In this document: positions 1 through 11,460 of the stretch, piece by piece
How positions within the stretch are numbered: the first letter of the stretch is position 1
How the letters are laid out: each line of letters begins with the position of its first letter
Assembly: GCF_932526225.1 (NCBI RefSeq)
Contig: NC_064042.1
Location: 8,363,540 to 8,427,539, forward strand
DNA from: Nematostella vectensis
Taxonomy: Eukaryota > Cnidaria > Anthozoa > Actiniaria > Edwardsiidae
Direction of reading: 5' to 3'
Length of the DNA: 64,000 nt
Notes under the pieces: model-generated
What the model was told of the DNA's origin: nothing
What the model saw: only the letters and a program-made list of their open reading frames with translations
Database searches by the model: none
Made by a program: the position numbers and the translations under genes

Positions 1-705
1 AGAATTAAACATGTAGTAGTCTGTGAAGTTTTTAGAAACCAAGCATGGAGACAGCTCAAAAGGTAAAAATGAGAATTAAACATTCAGTAGTCTGTAAAGT
101 TTTTAGAAACCAAGCATGGAGACAGCTCAAAAGGTAAAAATGAGAATTAAACATGTAGTAGTCTGTGAAGTTTTTAGAAACCAAGCATGGAGACAGCTCA
201 AAAGGTAAAAACGAGAATTAAACATGTAGTAGTCTGTGAAGTTTTTAGAAACCAAGCATGGAGACAGCTCAAAAGGTAAAAACGAGAATTAAACATGTAG
301 TAGTCTGTGAAGTTTTTAGAAACCAAGCATGGAGACAGCTCAAAAGGTAAAAATGAGAATTAAACATGTAGTAGTCTGTGAAGTTTTTAGAAACCAAACA
401 TGGAGACAGCTCAAAAGGTGAAAACGAGAATTAAACATTCAGTAGTCTGTGAAGTTTTTAGAAACCAAGCATGGAGACAGCTCAAAAGGTAAAAACGAGA
501 ATTAAACATGTAGTAGTCTGTGAAGTTTTTAGAAACCAAGCATGGAGACAGCTCAAAAGGTAAAAATGAGAATTAAACATTCAATAGTCTGTGAAGTTTT
601 TAGAAACCAAGCATGGAGACAGCTCAAAAGGTAAAAAATGAGAATTAAACATTCAGTAGTCTGTGAAGTTTTTAGAAACCAAGCACAGAGAAAGCTCAGA
701 AGGTA
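1..705. repeat. 71-bp tandem array (about 10 copies)
   Basis: About ten head-to-tail copies of a 71-bp unit beginning agaattaaacatgtagtagt. Copies differ by a few substitutions, such as acatgtag versus acattcag. The last copy (about 640-705) is the most diverged. The array touches the window edge, so its true start is not visible. Each unit holds gtttttag followed 27 bases later by aaaaggtaaaa, so it looks like a small exon with acceptor and donor. I see no protein evidence that it is used. Confidence 0.95.
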
Positions 706-1171
706 GTGTAGTAGCATCTTATAACTGTTACTATTGTCCTTTTCAAAAACCCCTATTTTTAAAAAGCCTGTACCCAATTGGTACTTTATTTTGTGTCACT
801 TAAATTTCATGTTCACAATTCTTTAAAAATCATGAAATTAAAGAGACACAACATTTTACTCCTTTTTCTTGTTTTTCTAAAAATTGATCAGACAATCAAG
901 AACTTGCAAATTTCATTTTTGCTTCATGTAAACATCTTCGAAAATAAAGTCAAGCCCAAAATGTGTTTTCTACAGTTTTGTTTTGTTATGTTTAATAACA
1001 TCCTCAAGGAAAAAAGTTGTGCTTTTGACATTTTCCAGAGATTTAATTCCCTTAGAAGACAGTTTTGCCCCAAGTCGCAAAATTAAGGACTTGCAAAATA
1101 TGGCAACCAATTGGTTACCCCCCTAAAAATAGTGCAAATAAGAACTGTTGAGCGGTATTTTCATTGCACAG
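706..1171. other. Intronic or upstream AT-rich sequence, no feature seen
   Basis: AT-rich sequence between the 71-bp array and the first recognisable TMCO3 exon. A 102-codon open frame (778-1086, +) has no recognisable domain and is not supported. The 5' exons of TMCO3 (signal peptide, coiled coil, first membrane segments) are not found here and should lie before the window. Confidence 0.6.
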
Positions 1172-4100
1172 AACATACAAATGGAAACCATGAGTACAGC
1201 AGCAGCTTGCTGGGCATACTAGTCATGCAAGATGTTCACCTGGGTTTACTAGTAGCCATTCTACCAGCCCTGGCCGGACGCAAAGGCTCATCACCTGTCA
1301 AACCAAATCACGGCATTATGCATAATATTCTCCATGGAAAGGACCACTCAAATGTAACAGGTATAAAGTACATTGTTACTAAACTGGAGAATGGACAGAT
1401 TATTGGATAGATTGGTAGAGATGTCAACCCTTGGACATACAGAATGATAGACAGATAGATGGAGAGACAGATGATGGACAGACAGACAGACAAATGTACA
1501 GACAGACTGACAATATAGAACCCAGCCAAAAATAGAATATTATGCTAAAATAATATCTAGATTTTGTAATGTTCACATTGTTGTGATTGTTATAGACCAT
1601 GTTCTATTATGAATAATTGCTATTCTCTCTGTTTCATAGGAGTGCTAGATGAAGTAGTGAACACTTCATGGATACTTTTTGAAGTTGCACTTTCTATGAT
1701 AAGTTTATTTTTGATGTGCATGCTGATGGCAAAGTACCTCATTGGGCCATACTACAGGTAAGAGGAATAAATAGAAATATGCTAAAAAATTACCTCTCTC
1801 ATATAGATGACATGCTTGTTAGATGCTGTCATACTTACATGAAACATCAATTTCAATCAATTTAAAATCAAAGTCTATACACATTTTTTCTTCATTAAGC
1901 CAATAAGAGTACAGTATTTCACAAGCCAATAAGAGTACAGTATTAAGCAAGCCAATAAGAGTACAGTATTTTGCAAGCCAATAAGAGTACAGTATTTAGC
2001 AAGTCAATAAGAGTACAGTATTTTGCAAGCCAATAAGAGTACAGTATTTAGCAAGCCAATAAGAGTACAGTATTTAGCAAGTCAATAAGAGTACAGTATT
2101 TAGCAAGGCAATAAGAGTACTGTATTTCACAAGCCAATAAGAGTACAGTATTTTCCAAGCCAATAAGAATAGAATCAAAAACCCAAACTGTCGAGATTTC
2201 GTACCAGAACAATGAATACATTACACCAAAAACTGGAATTCAACTCTGCCAAACCAACGCGATCTCCAACGTGTCGAATTCCAGTTTTTGGTGTATTGTA
2301 TTCACAAGCCAATAAGAGTACAGTATTTTGCAAGCCAATAAGAGTACAGTATTTAGCAAGCCAATAAGAGTACTGTATTTCACAAGTCAATAAGAGTACA
2401 GTATTTAGCAAGCCAATAAGAGTACAGTATTTAGCAAGCCAATGAGAGTGCAGTATTTAGCAAGCCAATGAGAGTGCAGTATTAATAAAGCCAATAAGAG
2501 TGCAGTATTAATAAAGCCAATGAGAGTACAGTATTTAGCAAGCCAATGAGAGTGCAGTATTTAGCAAGCCAATGAGAGTGCAGTATTAATAAAGCCAATA
2601 AGAGTGCAGTATTTATAGCTGTAATAGGTTTTAATAATGAGTTTTCTTGCATTCCAGGCATTTGCAGAGACTTGGAAGCAGTGAGCTTGTATTCCTTGGA
2701 ACCATTTCTCTAGTATTCCTTATGCTGATGGTAAGCTTGCTGTAGTCCTTATCATTTATGATTGTTTATTACATAAAGACAGTTTGGGGAACTTACCACA
2801 TGATGTTTGATTGACTTATCCTTCTGCTTCATGTTAATGGGAAAAAAAATTCTCACTTACAAGGGGAAAAATTTTGAACCCAAAAAAAAACCCACAAGAA
2901 AAAAACATTTAACCTAAAAAAAAAAACAACTTAGTATTAGTCAGCTTGTATCTGTTTACTCCCTGTCATAGAGCAATAAGGCGCCAAAAAGTATCCCTTT
3001 AAGAATGGCAACAAAATCAATTCTGATTCAAAATTGTGTTATAGTTGACAGATCACCTTGGCATCTCGATGGAGCTGGGTTGTTTTGTTGCTGGGGTAGT
3101 CATCAGCTCGCATGGGGAGCAAATTGTTAAACTGGTATGATACTCCTCTATAACATTAGAAATGCCACAACACTAGATCCATTAAGGAAGGGCCAAAGCA
3201 AGTTTTTTAAGGGGGGCTGTTGGATTTACAGTTCTTCTGAGAATTTCCTTTACTTCTTCCTATTTTGTAGCATAAAGATTATGGGTCTGACTACCCTTAA
3301 TCTGGCTCACTGCAGAATACGAAAATTTGTTTTCCTTCATCAATCATAAAAGCTATTTTTTTCTATTGTGCAGTTCCAGAAGATATCCATACCCACCCCC
3401 CCCCCCCCACCCCCCCCCCCCCCCCCATGGAGGGGATTGGAATTTCCGGGGGGGCTGGAGGGGGAACGCCCAGGAATTTTCAGAGGGGAGGGTGGGTAAA
3501 ATTACCTTTTTCCTTAACAGTTACTGTATTTATTTTATTCCAGTGGGTTTGAAATTCCAGAGGGGTGGGGGTCATACCTCTGATCCCCTCCATGGAAGGT
3601 ATGGATATTTTCTAGGACTACGCATTACACAGGTCATGGTATACCAGGCCTATAAAAGGGATTCAGGGGCTTAATTCTGAAAATGTTTTGACTTTTGGAA
3701 GTTATGAGGTACTTTAACTATCTTTCTATTTATATTAACAGGCATTGCATCATATAGAGCCCATTCGAGACGTTTTTTCATGTTTATTCTTCGCCTCTAT
3801 TGGTAAGTATTGAAGATTTTATGCTTGATGTAGTATAACCACCAAATCATGCGCTCTGGTAAGCTGCACAATGGTCCAGAATTACCATCAGGATGCATTT
3901 TATAAAACCCCATGAATAAGGATGCATTTCATAAAACCCTATGAATAAAATCTCAAAAAACTGGAAGACTCCATATAACAGACCCATTCTTGTTCTTATC
4001 GTATCCATTCTTGTACCAATGTTGGAAAACAAATTCTGAATAACCACCTGAAAAAAGTCTCATACTTTATTCACAAAATTAAATTCAAGATATTCCAATA

Positions 4101-6496
4101 GCTTAAAAAAACAACCAATAGAAATAGATGTTGTCACACACTTGGTGTTAGCTTTTCATTGAATTAGCACCCCATTTGTTGGTTTACAAAAAAAGTGGCT
4201 TTTAATAATACCTGTTTTTGGTGCCTTTTAACTTTATTGACAGGTCTTCATGTATTTCCCTCGTTTGTTCTAAATGAGCTGCCAATCACACTAGCGCTCA
4301 CCTTTGGTGTTGTCGCAATTAAGGTGAGTCCCCCCTGTGATCTAACTTGCGCATTCTTTCTTAGGCTATGAAACCTTATGCAAAATTACAAGATTTTATT
4401 TTCAATAACAAACTGTTTTTTTCAAAGCCAATTAATTAAAAACAACACAAGGCTTTTTTCTGCTTCGACGAAGGGCTAATGCACGAAACGTCAGCGCAAC
4501 TACTGTGTTTCACAGATGCGTTCAACATACTTTTTTAACCTTGTGTTGATTTATGCATTGTCTACGGCTATGGGCCACGCCCAGGCTCGACTAGGTGTGA
4601 ACGTCCGATTCCTAGGACTAAATGTATTGCCCAATTTGTCACTTACAAATATGTATAAATTTCTATATGTTTGCTGACAACCCATGTAATTTAGTCTTTG
4701 CTAATGGGTAATAAACTGATTATTATATTATATATTATATTATTACACCACACCTATGCAGACCATCAAGTTTTTCTACAGCTTATTAATAATTAGATAT
4801 GAATAATTCTAGGTCTGCTATTAATTTGTACATTCTCTCTTTCATCAATAGTTCTTCGTTGGAGTGTTCGTACTACGACTGTTTCTTCCGCAATCTAGTA
4901 ATGCGAAGTATATAGTAGCATCTGGACTGGCACAAGTTAGCGAGTTTTCATTTGTCTTGGGCAGTCGAGCGAGACGCTTCCATCTCATTTCTAGGGAGGT
5001 AAGGATTATTGTTGTCATTACCGTCATTATTACCACCATCACTAATATCGTTACCACCACTATCACCCACCATCAATGATACCAACTACACCACCACCAT
5101 AGTCATCACTACCATCATCATCATTACAACCATTACTACTATCATCACCACCACTGTCACCCACCATCACTGATACCAACAACACCACTACCATAGTCAT
5201 TACCACCACCATCATCATCATTATCACCATCACTACTACTATTATCACCACCACTATCACCCACCTTCACTGATACCAACCACACCACCACCATCGTCAT
5301 CATCACAAACATTACTATCATCACCAACAACATCATCACCATTCCATTATTGTCACCACTATTAACGTCACCACCACCACCACCACCATCACTATAACTA
5401 CCACCACCACCATCATCGCAATAAGCTCCACCACCACCATTATCACCACCACTATTGTCGCCAACATGGACGTCAACACTATTGTCGCCACCATTACTAC
5501 CACCACTTTTGTCGCCACCATTACTACCACCACTTTTGTCGCCAACATGAACATCACCACTATTGTCGCCAACATGAACATCACCACTTTTGTCGCCAAC
5601 ATGAACATCACCACTTTTGTCGCCAACATGAACATCACCACTATTGTTGCCAACATAAACGTCATCACCATTGTCGCCAACATGAACGTCACCACTATTG
5701 TCGCCAACATGAACGTCATCACTATTGTCGCCGACATGAACGTCAACACTATTGTCGCCAACATGAACGTCATCACTATTGTCGCCAACATGAACGTCAT
5801 CACTATTGTCGCCAACATGAACGTCATCACTATTGTCGCCAACATGAACGTCACCACTATTGTCGCCAACATGAACGTCACCACTATTGTCGCCAACATA
5901 AACGTCACCACTATTGTCGCCAACATGAACGTCATCACTATTGTCGCCAACATAAACGTCACCACTATTGTCGCCAACATGAACGTCACCACTATTGTCG
6001 CCGACATGAACGTCATCACTATTGTCGCCGACATGAACGTCAACACTATTGTCGCCAACATGAACGTCATCACTATTGTCGCCAACATGAACGTCATCAC
6101 TATTGTCGCCAACATGAACGTCACCACTATTGTCGCCAACATGAACGTCACCACTATGCCACTCACCCCACATCACACGCACTCATAATTCAATCTTAAT
6201 TTTTTTTTACCCAAACTACCGCGGGGTACAGAGGTTCTCGCGCCGCAAAAAAAACAAAAACGCGTAACGAGCGCCGACGTCGAGATGGCTAGCGGCAGCC
6301 ACTCAGGGTACCCGTAGACTTTTACAAACCGCATATTTTCTTGTGACTTTTTCAGGCATACCTCATTATTCTGAGTGTCACAACTTTGAGCCTGCTGTTT
6401 GCACCGCTGGTCTGGCGTGCCTCGCTCCGAAGATACGGGGACAAACGGTTAGGGAAATCCGCTGACCGCTTGCACAAGCCTTTAAAGCCTGTTTAG
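1172..6496 (+). CDS. TMCO3: TMCO3-like monovalent cation/proton antiporter, 3' part (8 exons)
   Basis: Predicted K+/H+-type antiporter of the CPA2/KefB fold, in internal membranes by family knowledge. Exons: 1172-1360, 1640-1757, 2658-2730, 3045-3134, 3742-3802, 4244-4323, 4852-4998, 6356-6496. All splice phases match and give about 298 residues ending in TAG. Family signatures in order are [79 protein letters not shown] and [18 protein letters not shown]. These match the C-terminal two thirds of animal TMCO3. The N-terminal coiled coil and first membrane helices are missing because the gene starts before the window. The C-terminus is a short basic tail. Introns hold several arrays and hairpin elements. 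The gene is convergent with the VWA gene. The first exon boundary (1172) is the least certain. Confidence 0.93.
1895..2612. repeat. 26-bp minisatellite in TMCO3 intron, split by a hairpin element
   Basis: More than 20 copies of a roughly 26-bp unit (aagccaataagagtacagta plus a variable tttagc or tttcac tail) between two TMCO3 exons. At about 2171-2300 the array is interrupted by a short inverted-repeat element, so the element probably inserted into an existing array. Late copies shift to gagagtgcag. Confidence 0.93.
2171..2301. mobile_element. Short hairpin MITE-like element (family also at 16862)
   Basis: Inserted in the 26-bp array. It has a leading segment (agaatcaaaaacccaaactg, then gtaccagaacaatgaatac) followed by inverted arms acaccaaaaactggaatt and aattccagtttttggtgt. 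The same leading segment and arms occur at 16862-17182 with a much longer stem. This copy lacks most of the internal stem. No coding capacity is seen. Confidence 0.75.
3376..3616. mobile_element. C-rich hairpin element in TMCO3 intron
   Basis: Inverted repeat of about 240 bp. The left arm ccagaagatatccatacc pairs with ggtatggatattttctagg, and inner segments catggaggggattggaattt and gaaattccagagggg also pair. Long C runs follow the left arm. MITE-like; no coding frame is supported. Confidence 0.7.
4999..5465. repeat. Trinucleotide-rich microsatellite (ACC/ATC)
   Basis: Degenerate accaccatcatc-type repeat that begins about 15 bases after the donor site of the TMCO3 exon ending at 4998 and runs into the 27-bp array. 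Open frames on both strands (runs of Thr, Val, Gly-Asp) are repeat artefacts. Confidence 0.9.
5466..6165. repeat. 27-bp minisatellite in last TMCO3 intron
   Basis: About 23 copies of gtcgccaacatgaacgtcat followed by cactatt, with variants at the last codon-like triplets. The unit is a multiple of three and has no stop in several frames, so long open frames appear on both strands. It lies wholly between two well-matched TMCO3 exons, so I treat it as intronic. Confidence 0.93.
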
Positions 6497-6662
6497 CAAA
6501 TAGCGTATTTTACGTGGCCAGCAAAGCTTTCGACCACGCCTCTCATCATTATACATTATTTAGGTAGTTAGGACAAAAGATACTTAGGAGAATGGTTGGC
6601 GAATAGTTTGTCAACTACGAAAGCCGAGAAGGGCCGTTCAGAGAAAATTGATTTCCCTTGGA

Positions 6663-6668
6663 AATAAA
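6663..6668 (+). promoter_or_regulatory. Poly(A) signal of TMCO3
   Basis: AATAAA about 165 bases after the TMCO3 stop codon. It is the first canonical signal downstream. Confidence 0.6.
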
Positions 6669-7239
6669 ATGGTATGCTTGGAATTTTCATGTCACTTTTT
6701 ATCCATCAAAATCGATCTTAATTATTAGATTGATAAAAACTTATCATTGAACACTTTTCAATTCGTATCAAACGGGAGTTTTGGGAAATATATTTATAAA
6801 GATTTCGCATCATAGCTGCTATTAGGGAAGGGTTTTGTATTATGATAATAAACTATGGATAAACATTTTTCGTTATTGGTTATTTGTCGTTCACGTTCTA
6901 GAGGTAGAAGACACAGACTCGTACCCAGTCGTTGCGCGGACACCCCCAGGAATCCTTAAGCGGAGAATTCTGACCCCTCAAACAACATCCTGACCGTCAT
7001 GCATTGCGCACTTTCTCAACCTCCCCACAATGCGTCGCGCGGTGTATGGGTACGAGACTACAGCAGAGATTGGTGACTCCACATTAAGACTGCCAAGCCG
7101 AAGTCTTGGAATTCTATTTATACGGATATATCCCGTTTATTGGAGCTTTGAATATACATGTAGCTACTCAGCAAACGCTTTTAAGTTGATCATAACACAT
7201 ATTATAAATGTTGTGGCTTTCTTCTGCCTATTCTACTGC
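6669..7239. other. Convergent intergenic region
   Basis: Lies between the 3' ends of TMCO3 (+) and the VWA gene (-). It holds their poly(A) signals (6663 + and 7136-7141 -). A 111-codon open frame at 7030-7365 (+) overlaps the VWA exon antisense and is not supported. Confidence 0.6.
7136..7141 (-). promoter_or_regulatory. Poly(A) signal of the VWA gene
   Basis: TTTATT on the + strand, i.e. AATAAA on the - strand, about 100 bases beyond the stop codon at 7240. Confidence 0.55.
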
Positions 7240-10200
7240 CTATTGCAATTGATTGGCTCCCGCCTCGCAAACTCGGTCCACGATATCACTAAGCTTCTGA
7301 TGCAAATCGATGTAGTCATTTACGGTGAACACGTGATTTTTGGTTTCCATGGCAATTTGCAATAGCTCGGGTTCCTTCACTGCATCTCCGACTCCAATTG
7401 CTATCACGTGCACATCACGTGCCTGCGAACAAAAGAAAACACGTGAGCACGAGCACCGAAGGGCAACCATCCTCGCGTTCGAGGTGCGCTTGATTTGACT
7501 GCGGATAGGACAAAACTCTTTGAAGCAAAAGGTTGACGTGGTATGGCATGCCTATTACACCATCACAAGCATAACTACAGGGTCAGTACGCAGCTCTTAC
7601 AAGCTGGAATTTGATTGGGCAAATGAACAATATCCGCACGTCAACACAAAGAACGAGAAGAATAGAGACAAAAGAACTCCTTTGTAGAACAAAGATAATA
7701 GGAGACAAAGCAGCTGCGTACTTACTCTATTTACAGCCTTAATTTCTGTGCTATATAAGAGTTTTGACGTTACCAAAAAACCCTCATGTTTGAACTCGGA
7801 CCAGGCGCCCGTTTCTCGAAACACCCGAGAATTCTCGGGCCCGAAAACTTTATTTTGCATTTTTGCCCAAAATTTCGCATGTTTTCCTTTTGGAGAACCG
7901 CTTTCATCTTTTAGAACAGTTTTAACTTCCACTTGGTTCGTATTCCAAATGATCATGCTCGATGTTTTGCTGAAGCCAGAAAGTTACCCGAAAAGTCTCG
8001 GGTGACTTCGAGGTCCCGAGAACTTTCTTCATATTTAAGCCTGTGAATTTCGGGCCCGAGAAGTACGGGAAAGGATCAAAATAGAGGATCATCCTTCACA
8101 TAAATCTTTGTGGTAAAATACGATGTTTGACGATATTTCAACACATTATATACCATAAATTTTATAGGGATTAGCCAGCTTTTCAAATTTAAGGAATAAA
8201 ACGTTTTCGGGCCCGAGAATTCTCGGGTGTTTCGAGAAACGAGCCCCAGATCCCGCGGTTCATCTACGAACACAGGAAAACCTTGAGTGGCGCCAACACA
8301 TCTTGGTAAGGCGAACTGAGCCTGCTGGTCCGTCCGTCAGTTATCACTAGAAGCACGTTAGCCACGCCTCTCCTGTCACCACCCCTGGCGCTATATAGTT
8401 CCTCGGCTGCCAATTGAAGCGCCTTATCCGTGCGGGTACCCTTACGCATATAAGCCATGTCCCAGATGAGATGGGTGACGTGACCAAGGGTCTGAGAAGA
8501 GTTCTAAATACAAAGTAGGTTAGTAACACATCATTAGGAGTTCGAGTTATCGGGTGTTCGATTTATCGAGGGTAGTATTTAGCAGTCATAAGGAAAATAA
8601 TTCACTTCCGGTCAGCTGGTATTCGTTTCATCGAGGGGGTAGACGCCAGTATAAGCCTAACGCGCTCTCATAGCCGCAAATAAGAGGCTCGCGGTGATTT
8701 TCGACCCAAGAATTCTGTGTGTGTTTACATGAAACTGATCCTCCTGTGATTTAGTTCGAGTTCGTACCGAGGTTTCGGAGTAATCCCGATTGGAACGTAG
8801 TATCAATGCAAGCAATGTGATGAGGCGCCTAGTCCTTGCTATAGAGACCTGAATTCGGAATATTCATATCGAGGGCTGATTTTATTACGATTCAAGAAGG
8901 GCTACTTCGATCTAAGAAGTGATTTAAAACTTGGATCCCTGAACCTTGGATACCGTACCTGGCTGAAGCGCATCAGCAAATTCGGCTCGTGGTTGTACAC
9001 AATGATACCAAACTTTGAGTCCTTGAACGCCCCCTGGGTATTAGCCACTAGTTTCACCAGGAAGTCCTTGGCGACATCGTACACTGAGTGGCCAATACTC
9101 CCGGACGAGTCCAGGGCAATACCAAGGTCAATATCATGGCGGCAAGGAGTTGGGCCTGGGAAACGTGCAAAGGATTATATTAGCCTTCTTCTAACAACAG
9201 TTTTTTTGTGTGTGAAATCTGTCACGCAATGCTTTAATAGAGGACACGTTAATTGCGTGACATCATATGACAGCCCGGTCTAATTCTGGTTCCCAGAGCT
9301 ACTCGGTCACACCATTGAGAAATAGCGGGGAAAGCCCTGGGGACGAGAATGGGCTTGTCTATTCGAGGATACGAAGAGGACCACCTCACAAGCGCGGAAA
9401 CGAAACTGAATGTTGTTACTCGCTTAAATTAGCCGATGGAAATCCATGCTTTGGGTGCCACACGGTATAGGAGCGTAAAATGGCGGCGTCATTTTTGGCC
9501 GTCACATGTGACTATTATTATCTCACAGTAACACAGTAACCGCTCTCAAATTTCGATTTTCTTACGTTCTGTTTGCGTTGTTACATAAAATAATTTTCCC
9601 GTTGTTACGTCGTGCTCATACGTACACTTTCCCATGTTGCACTCGGTACTCTGCTCCGCAGGCCCCTTGCATTTTTTCCCGCCATTCTCTGGGACGGGAT
9701 TAGTGCAGGTCCTCTCACGTGACTTGAATCCAGTCCCACACGATTTGCTACATTTCGTCCAGGGTCCCCATGGGGACCACTTGCCATCCACTGTTTCACG
9801 AACATCACCTACAAATAATCTCTTACTAAAGCTCTAATATACCCAATTGTATTTCATATATATAATTAATATAATATATTAACTATAACTATAATTAATT
9901 ATTAGTTAGCTATATTCTTGGCGAGGTAAGATTGAATGTAAATGCAAATAAAAAAACTTGTGATAGTGCTACGAGGACGAGGGATTCGCAGTCCTCAAGA
10001 TAGAGAGACAGGTATCAACGCCTAAGAAAAAAAATTCTAAGTCGACTAAGTTTCACGGAGCTTCCCTGCCACGTTAATTATAGAATGGATATAATGTTAC
10101 AATGATGACCAAGCAAAAGTGGATATGTTTATGTCTATGTGGTGACATGATGATAGTGTTAAGATGAAATCATAAAGCATTAGCGAGATTACTCTGGTAT

Positions 10201-11460
10201 GTAATTAATCTATATTCGTAGCCGGATCCAACAATAAACGTCCCGTGGAGATACTCAAAGGCAAAAAAACTCCCTTTTTGTTCTTTCGGGGATGGTCAGA
10301 TTGTTATCACAAAACTCACTCTCTCCCCCCTACCCCGGAAAAATTAGGTCCACTTTTTCGGATTTCGCACCCCCCCCTCCCCCCAAGAAAAATCCTGGGT
10401 ACGGGCCTGTTACTGATGATGGTCATGATGTAGAGGCAGATCATCATCACTATCATAAGAACCAGTCTCACCAATCCTGTAGATATAATTGGTTTCCGGT
10501 CCACCAACGCAGTCAAGCGGGGAGGTCCTGTTGCAAGGCGTGATGGGGAAGGTCAGCTTCATCAGGCAATTATCAGAAGGTCCGTACATCCCAAACTGAG
10601 CTTCACCCAGGAGCCCACTCCAACATTCACCGTAGAACTGCAGCCCATAGTGGGTATAGCCATGAGCCTTTGCGGCCTTCGCGCACCGGCACGAGAAGCT
10701 GAAAGATAGCCGTAAATGATAAACCATAAACGAAGTCCGTAAATGAACGATAGAGATACTTTGGTGGCCTAACTATTCCTTGGATGCCAGAGACCAAAGT
10801 CAAGCCAAGACTTCTGATACTAATTTGAGTAATAAAGCAGCCTTTCGTACGACGAATTCAGGTGTTCGAAGATGGAGACGTGAAGTCCCCAGAAAACAAT
10901 TCGCATTTTCCTGAAAAAATATGTCTGCTTGACTCTGCTAAACATGCAATAAATCGCTTGGAGCGAAGGAGCGGGCTATTTTGATTTTCCTGGGGCAACT
11001 CCATTCACCTAAACCACTGATTTTAATGTAAGAACTCTTTCTTGCTTTACTTGTGTGTGCGTGAGAGGTTGGCATGGGAAAAGGAAAGGGGGGAAACCGC
11101 GGCTATGGGTACCAGGGTACAACTAGGTATGAACGTCCAGTCCCTAGGACGGACCTATAGGAGACTACTCAATTCATCGCCAGCTCGCACGTGGCAAGAA
11201 CTAACAAGATGTCCGGTCACGAATAAATGCATCGCCTCTACCAAGTAAAAGCCTACAAACAAGAGAGAGTGCCACTTACTCCATCAAATACTTCTCCATA
11301 TGGTACCAGTCTATAAGTATACCGCTGAACACTTTTGAGGATGGATCGCGGTCGTTGATCAGTTGAATCGGTAACGGCCTGGGGTTAAGGGTGTCCCGGA
11401 AACAACCGATCTTCTCAACTTTAACTGGGCATGTCTCAAGTCCAGCTCCTGCGGATAGCA
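7240..11460 (-). CDS. Secreted/surface WSC-like, TSP1 and VWA domain protein (5' end not found)
   Basis: Extracellular adhesion or matrix protein by domain content. Exons in transcript order: 11280-11460, 10472-10698, 9566-9808, 8959-9155, 8282-8491, 7240-7422. All phases match and the stop is at 7240. Domains in order: a Cys-rich WSC-like segment (GCFRDTLNPRPLPIQL, then AHGYTHYGLQFYGECWSG), one thrombospondin type 1 repeat (WSPWGPWTKCSKSCGTG), and a VWA domain with an intact MIDAS (DSSGSIG, a GTRTDKAL threonine, VITDG). About 413 residues are visible. The signal-peptide exon is not identified; it should lie above 11460. An alternative first acceptor at 11448 is possible. The architecture resembles cnidarian coadhesin-like proteins, but the exact orthologue is not recognised. 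Confidence 0.85.
7804..8247. mobile_element. MITE with ~44-bp terminal inverted repeats in VWA intron
   Basis: Left end ggcgcccgtttctcgaaaca... pairs with right end ...tgtttcgagaaacgagcccc over about 44 bp, including the inner palindrome cccgagaattctcgggcccg. Internal gc-rich motifs of the same type recur at 7987-8075. No transposase frame is seen. The target duplication is unclear. Confidence 0.85.

Noticed and set aside
4441-4600. Retroelement-like tail (cgacgaagggctaatgcacg, cgaaacgtcag)
   Set aside because: Looks like the end of a decayed retroelement, but too short and without coding sequence to classify; a related fragment (ctaggtgtgaacgtcc) is at 11123-11155.
5157-6188. Long open frames on both strands (Asp/Gly-rich, Met-Asn-Val repeats)
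   Set aside because: They are translations of a 27-bp intronic minisatellite whose length is a multiple of three; well-matched TMCO3 exons lie on both sides.
7030-7365. 111-codon plus-strand ORF
   Set aside because: Overlaps the last VWA exon antisense and has no domain; the upstream half lies in a 3' intergenic region.
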